Shown: piece after piece, positions 61,701 to 64,000 of the stretch
How the letters are laid out: every line of letters starts with the position of its first letter
Position numbering within the stretch: position 1 is the stretch's first letter
Assembly (NCBI GenBank): GCA_030512335.1
Contig: JAULSU010000003.1
Coordinates: 3,286,001 to 3,350,000 of the forward strand
DNA length: 64,000 nt
Origin: Immersiella caudata
Taxonomy: Eukaryota; Ascomycota; Sordariomycetes; Sordariales; Lasiosphaeriaceae
Direction: 5' to 3'
Notes under the pieces: generated by a model
Told to the model about the DNA's origin: nothing
Databases searched by the model: none
What the model saw: only the letters and a program-made list of their open reading frames with translations
Made by a program: the position numbers and the translations under genes

Positions 61701-64000
61701 CGCTAGCCACAACGGATCTGGTTGATGGACGCATAGCATAGCCGTTGAAACGCTCAGCGACATTGTTACTCTAGAGTACACCTTCCATCTCGAAGATGGC
61801 CTCGCCGGCAGCATGTTTTCGCGTGAGGTTGGACTGGCTACACAGTACAATCGCAGGGAGGCCGGGAGCGAAGAGATCTTCACTTACGACAACCTAAAAT
61901 AGGTAAAGCAAGCTCTTGCTGTTGGATTGCCCAATTGTGAGCGATGCTGTGGGGCATGTCTCGTCCTTCTCCCTGGGCCCCTCCAAAAGACGGCTTGAGG
62001 GCCACGGCGGGGGTCCAACAAGGGTCTCATGCTGTAGGTCGCATCCTTCGACCAACCAAACCCTACGACGGAGTCGAGGGTCTCCCGGCCGCTTGGGACT
62101 GGGGGAGTGGAATTCTGTGGTTTCTTGCAGCTTGCGCGTCATGAAATCCCTATCAGTGCAGATTCCAGCTCCCACGCTCAACAAACTCTCGCTTCGCCCT
62201 GCCCAAAGCATGAGGCATTAAGATGCACTTCGTAGACAAAGGATCTCTCCCCGTTGCCCACTTGTGTGTGGGGCCATTTCGTGTGTACCATGGAATGGCC
62301 TGTGGATAAACAGAAGTACGTCTTTGGTTTCCGTTTGACCTGACACCTGAGGCAGCAGTGAGGCGATGAACGGATCTGCGAAACAGATGGACGCGGCCCC
62401 GCCTCATCAACTCAACCCACCCAGGCAAACCGCTGGTTCCTGGTTGTTGGCTCTGGGGAAGACGGTTGACATTACGACGGCATATTGAGAAGGAGTAGCT
62501 ACCCCTCCAACCCGGTATCAACCCAATCGCGCCCCCCAGCAGCAGCATGTTTGGACGTTTGTCATCTAGTCGCTGTGCGGGAAGCTGGTAACCGTTCTGC
62601 TGCTCACAGTGAGTTTTGACCTTCCCTCCTTTCCACTGACCAAGTCCGAACATGAATGGTGGTTCCCGTCGCCCAAAACGAAAGCCAAGACCACGGGAGC
62701 AGTGCGACTTTTTCCTGGTTTTCTTGTGCTTTGACGACCGCGCCTGCGACAGCGTGGCACCAAAATTTTCAACGGGTGCTGGATGAACCGACGCGTGGTC
62801 TGAGAGCTGTCGAGCCAAATCGTGCCTTAGCTCTCGCGGCCTGGTGAGAACACCGTTCTCTGTTTCCAACGAATCCAACACTCTCAGCTCCCTCAACTTC
62901 CTGTGTACAGTGCGCAAGGGTCCTCCAATCTCTGATTTCAAGACAATTTGGTTGCTGCGGCTGCGGCTACGCAGCATGCTATCTTTCAGGCGACAACTCT
63001 TCAACACAGCACATCGTGAGTTGGGGAGGCCACAGCTCGCCGTTTGGAATAACGGTGCGCATCTTCGGTTTCTAGAAACCAGCCAGAAGAGAGACCATGC
63101 TCCACATGCAGCAGTTGTTAAACAACCATTGGCTCGCGGGATCCCAACCGACCCAGTCGGCCCCTACAGCAGCCCTCACTGAGCGTCGTCTCTGAGCAGG
63201 CAGACGGAAGACATCACCGCTCATCTTAGTTAGCCGTTTGGGGCGTTGAGCTCTGTCCGTGCAGCACGTTATCACACGCCTCACAACCTGAATGGACAGA
63301 CCCTTGCAGCCTGCCGCAAAACGGACCCATCGACGCTCCACTGCGAAATGGTTCCTGCAGACGATGATGATGATGGAGCGGACAGAATGCAGTGTCCTGC
63401 TTCTGCTACTGCTGGTGCCGCTGCTGTCATGAAGGAGAAGGCATAAGATCATGTCCAGATGGCCCAACACTCGCGCCGTGAAAGTTGGCAAATGGGCACT
63501 CGGTGGCTGCGTCTCATGCTGATGCCTGCGTGTTCAACAAAAGCGACCTTCAGCACACACCTCGCGTGCTTTGGGCGGTCGGGTTACATCACAGACCTGC
63601 CAAAAGAGAAACGGAACTTATATACCGTCCACTCCTCTGGCGATCACCAAAACAACACCACAAGCACAAAAAGCCGGAAGGTGATGCAGGGCAAATCGAG
63701 AGTAGCTAGTGTTCGTACACCTATTCCGTCGAGGCAAGTTTTTTTGCGGGCTTGATCAGCAAATTGTCACGACGTCCCGCGCTCATTTTCGGTACCAACA
63801 AAATGCCACACACGGCCCGTCACAAAAGGGACCAACCTCTTCCACTCCAAATCCAAACTGGCAGCCGGTCAAGGACGAAAGAGGGTCATGAGGAGCCGGA
63901 AATGGCTTATTTACCTGTGTGCGGCTGCAGCGCGGCCGCAGCTCCAAGGTAAAACATTGCTTCGCACTTGTGCTGCGCTACGGTTTGTTGGCTGCAGTGC
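58777..64000. other. 5.2-kb gene-poor right end
   Basis: No gene could be supported. Open frames up to about 280 codons occur (for example 62153-63007 minus), but that one begins at TTG and none shows domain motifs, plausible splicing or a family match. It may contain the promoter of the 56.2-58.8 kb gene, non-coding RNA or genes too novel or broken for this reading. Confidence 0.45.

Noticed and set aside
62153..63007. 284-codon minus frame as a gene
   Set aside because: Starts at TTG, lacks domain features and has a composition like random open sequence in G/C-rich DNA.

Overview
The window is nuclear DNA of a filamentous ascomycete (Pezizomycotina), most likely a Sordariomycete. The genes are short-introned (about 50-100 nt, GT/AG, some with CTAAC-type branch sites). 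They encode fungal-only families: a Zn2Cys6 activator, the ERMES subunit Mmm1, bifunctional Thi6, a LaeA-like methyltransferase and fungal CENP-A. The spacer motif CCTAGGTA also recurs. I rebuilt exon structures by joining open frames at splice sites in phase; all products are homology inferences made by eye.

0-23 kb is mostly minus strand: a serine-rich protein with a possible degenerate retropepsin-like core (+), an isochorismatase-fold hydrolase, THI6, ADE13 (16 exons), a Zn2Cys6 regulator, mitochondrial 5-aminolevulinate synthase, and a 1,838-residue intronless SNF2-family ATPase.

23-47 kb is dense housekeeping on both strands: glutathione synthetase (+), VPS45 (-), MMM1 (+), the lysophospholipid acyltransferase ALE1 (+), a serine-rich membrane protein (-), the CAAX protease RCE1 (+), a GDP-mannose transporter (-), an SDR oxidoreductase (-), acireductone dioxygenase (+) and a derlin (-). 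Several act in ER/Golgi/endomembrane biology (Vps45, Mmm1, Ale1, Rce1, GDP-mannose transporter, derlin), but nothing suggests a co-regulated cluster.

47-53.5 kb holds the centromeric histone CENP-A (+) and a bHLH factor with an SREBP-like basic region (-). A diverged fragment of that bHLH gene lies about 2.5 kb away, next to a LaeA-like methyltransferase (+) that carries a TAG at a conserved Trp codon and a GC donor. This is the most evolutionarily active part of the window.

53.4-64 kb is gene-poor. It has one 858-residue serine/proline-rich protein (-) and long stretches with no supportable gene. The points most worth checking are the ADE13 micro-exon/GC-AG architecture, the LaeA-like lesion or re-splicing, the bHLH relic, the two nested start/donor pairs of MMM1 and the GSH2 upstream ORF. 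I found no mobile element with intact genes, no CRISPR array, no tRNA/rRNA and no clearly new multi-gene system.
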